Source: Allobosea sp. Tri-44 (GTDB taxonomy: Bacteria > Pseudomonadota > Alphaproteobacteria > Rhizobiales > Beijerinckiaceae). Taken from it: a stretch of DNA of 64,000 nt. Below, one piece after another: positions 63,447 through 64,000 of the stretch (positions within the stretch are counted from its first letter, which is position 1; every line of letters starts with the position of its first letter). A model generated the notes under the pieces. That model saw only the letters and a program-made list of their open reading frames with translations, was not told the DNA's origin and made no database searches. A program made the translations under genes and the position numbers. The DNA is taken from assembly GCF_004123845.1 (NCBI RefSeq), contig NZ_NBDP01000030.1, positions 248,001 through 312,000 on the forward strand, written 5' to 3'.

Positions 63447-64000
63447 GCCGGCACTCCTGTCATGTTGCTGAGGGTCAGAGCGCCCGGTTTCCGCGTGCTA
63501 CAGCACGTGCGTATCGCCGCCGAGACCTGCGCCTCGGAGCGGCGAAAGCTGTCGGCGTCAGGCGTCGTGATCTGGACGGTGACGCTGGCCGGACGCCGCT
63601 CGCCGCCGCCGGCAGCCCGTACGCCGAGCTTGCCGTCGGGTCCGCGCGACAAGGGCATGATCGCCTCCGCTCCGCGCTCGCCCATCAGCCCGAGCCCGCG
63701 CCCCATGGCGAAATAGGAAGGCGCCGCGACGACGCCGCCATCGGCGAAGGGCGAGACCGGCAGACCACCGCCGCCACCCTTGCCGCCACTGAAGAGGCCG
63801 GCCAGGCTGCTGATGCCGGAACCGAGCCAACTCGAGATCGCGCTCTGCAGCGGCCTCAGCGCCGATTTCAGCAAGCTCTGGCTCAGCGATGTGCCGATGC
63901 CGCGCAGCACATCCTCGAAGCGCTTGCCCTCGACGATACCGCTGGCGAAGGCCGTGGTGATCGACTTGCCGAAGGCCTGCGACGCCTTGGTCAGGCTCTG
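63443..64000 (-). CDS. GTA tail tape-measure protein (g11), 3' part, probably frameshifted
   Basis: Partial: the frame is open to the window edge, so the 5' end lies outside. About 185 residues are present: helical SLTKASQAFGKSITTAFASG, then the Gly-rich LAGLFSGGKGGGGGLP, FADGGVVAAPSYFAMGRGLGLMGERGAEAIMPLSRG and VTVQITTPDADSFRRSEAQV. After SAAI the given frame reads an unlikely Cys-rich tail. Removing one base at 63511-63514 instead gives ARAVARGNRAL and a stop at 63475, as expected for this family. Confidence 0.88.
   Translation of the reverse strand, partial: QSLTKASQAFGKSITTAFASGIVEGKRFEDVLRGIGTSLSQSLLKSALRPLQSAISSWLGSGISSLAGLFSGGKGGGGGLPVSPFADGGVVAAPSYFAMGRGLGLMGERGAEAIMPLSRGPDGKLGVRAAGGGERRPASVTVQITTPDADSFRRSEAQVSAAIRTCCSTRKPGALTLSNMTGVPA

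Overview
The window is GC-rich and almost fully coding, and it reads as chromosome of an alphaproteobacterium of the order Hyphomicrobiales (Rhizobiales), most like Bosea or a related genus. That placement is inferred from gene content, not from a search. It rests on the run glnE - two-component pair - degP - ccmHFEI (cycLKJH) - feuQ/feuP, on the distal end of a Rhodobacter-type gene transfer agent (GTA) cluster, on a urease operon with a fused gamma-beta subunit, and on palindromic intergenic repeats of the kind common in this order. No rRNA, tRNA, CRISPR array or intact insertion sequence was seen.

Layout. 1-595: a 43-residue small ORF with a strong ribosome binding site and a hairpin behind it. 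596-2764: a chemoreceptor. 2917-7489 (minus): a five-gene transport and catabolism operon (Pht5-like protein, nitrilase-family hydrolase, amino-acid-type ABC transporter) with a divergent MocR regulator at 7593. 8921-12790 (minus): an FCD-type GntR regulator, an isolated cobF, an M20 amidohydrolase and a type IB topoisomerase. 12949-19150: a four-gene ABC importer divergent from a UxuR-like regulator and uxuA, with a 12-bp palindrome between them, suggesting hexuronate use. 19230-21738: a DUF2279 protein and a lone phnM.

21806-32818 (minus): the urease locus, in order of transcription ureD, acidic ORF, ureAB fusion, DUF1003 protein, HD hydrolase, ureC, VOC protein, small basic protein, nucleotidyltransferase-fold protein, monooxygenase-like protein, ureE, ureF, DUF3995 protein, ureG, hupE. 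It is a full nickel-urease set broken up by accessory genes. A scar repeating the last codons of ureC lies behind the VOC gene, and an aapJ-like pseudogene lies between ureE and the nucleotidyltransferase gene. These are signs of repeated rearrangement.

32915-43569: a PNPOx-fold protein, a PfkB sugar kinase and an aldose epimerase separated by a 271-bp inverted-repeat element, vapBC with a palindromic operator, gloA, a CDF metal exporter, pepN and a PAS sensor kinase. 43586-57473: the conserved glnE, two-component, degP, cytochrome c maturation and feuPQ block, with a PepSY-domain protein ahead of feuP that may be the FeuN counterpart. 57531-64000 (minus): GTA tail genes g15 to g11. The tape-measure gene runs off the window edge and appears to be frameshifted near its end.

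Start codons were chosen from ribosome binding sites, overlaps and family length. Functions come from recognisable motifs in the translations; no database search was possible.
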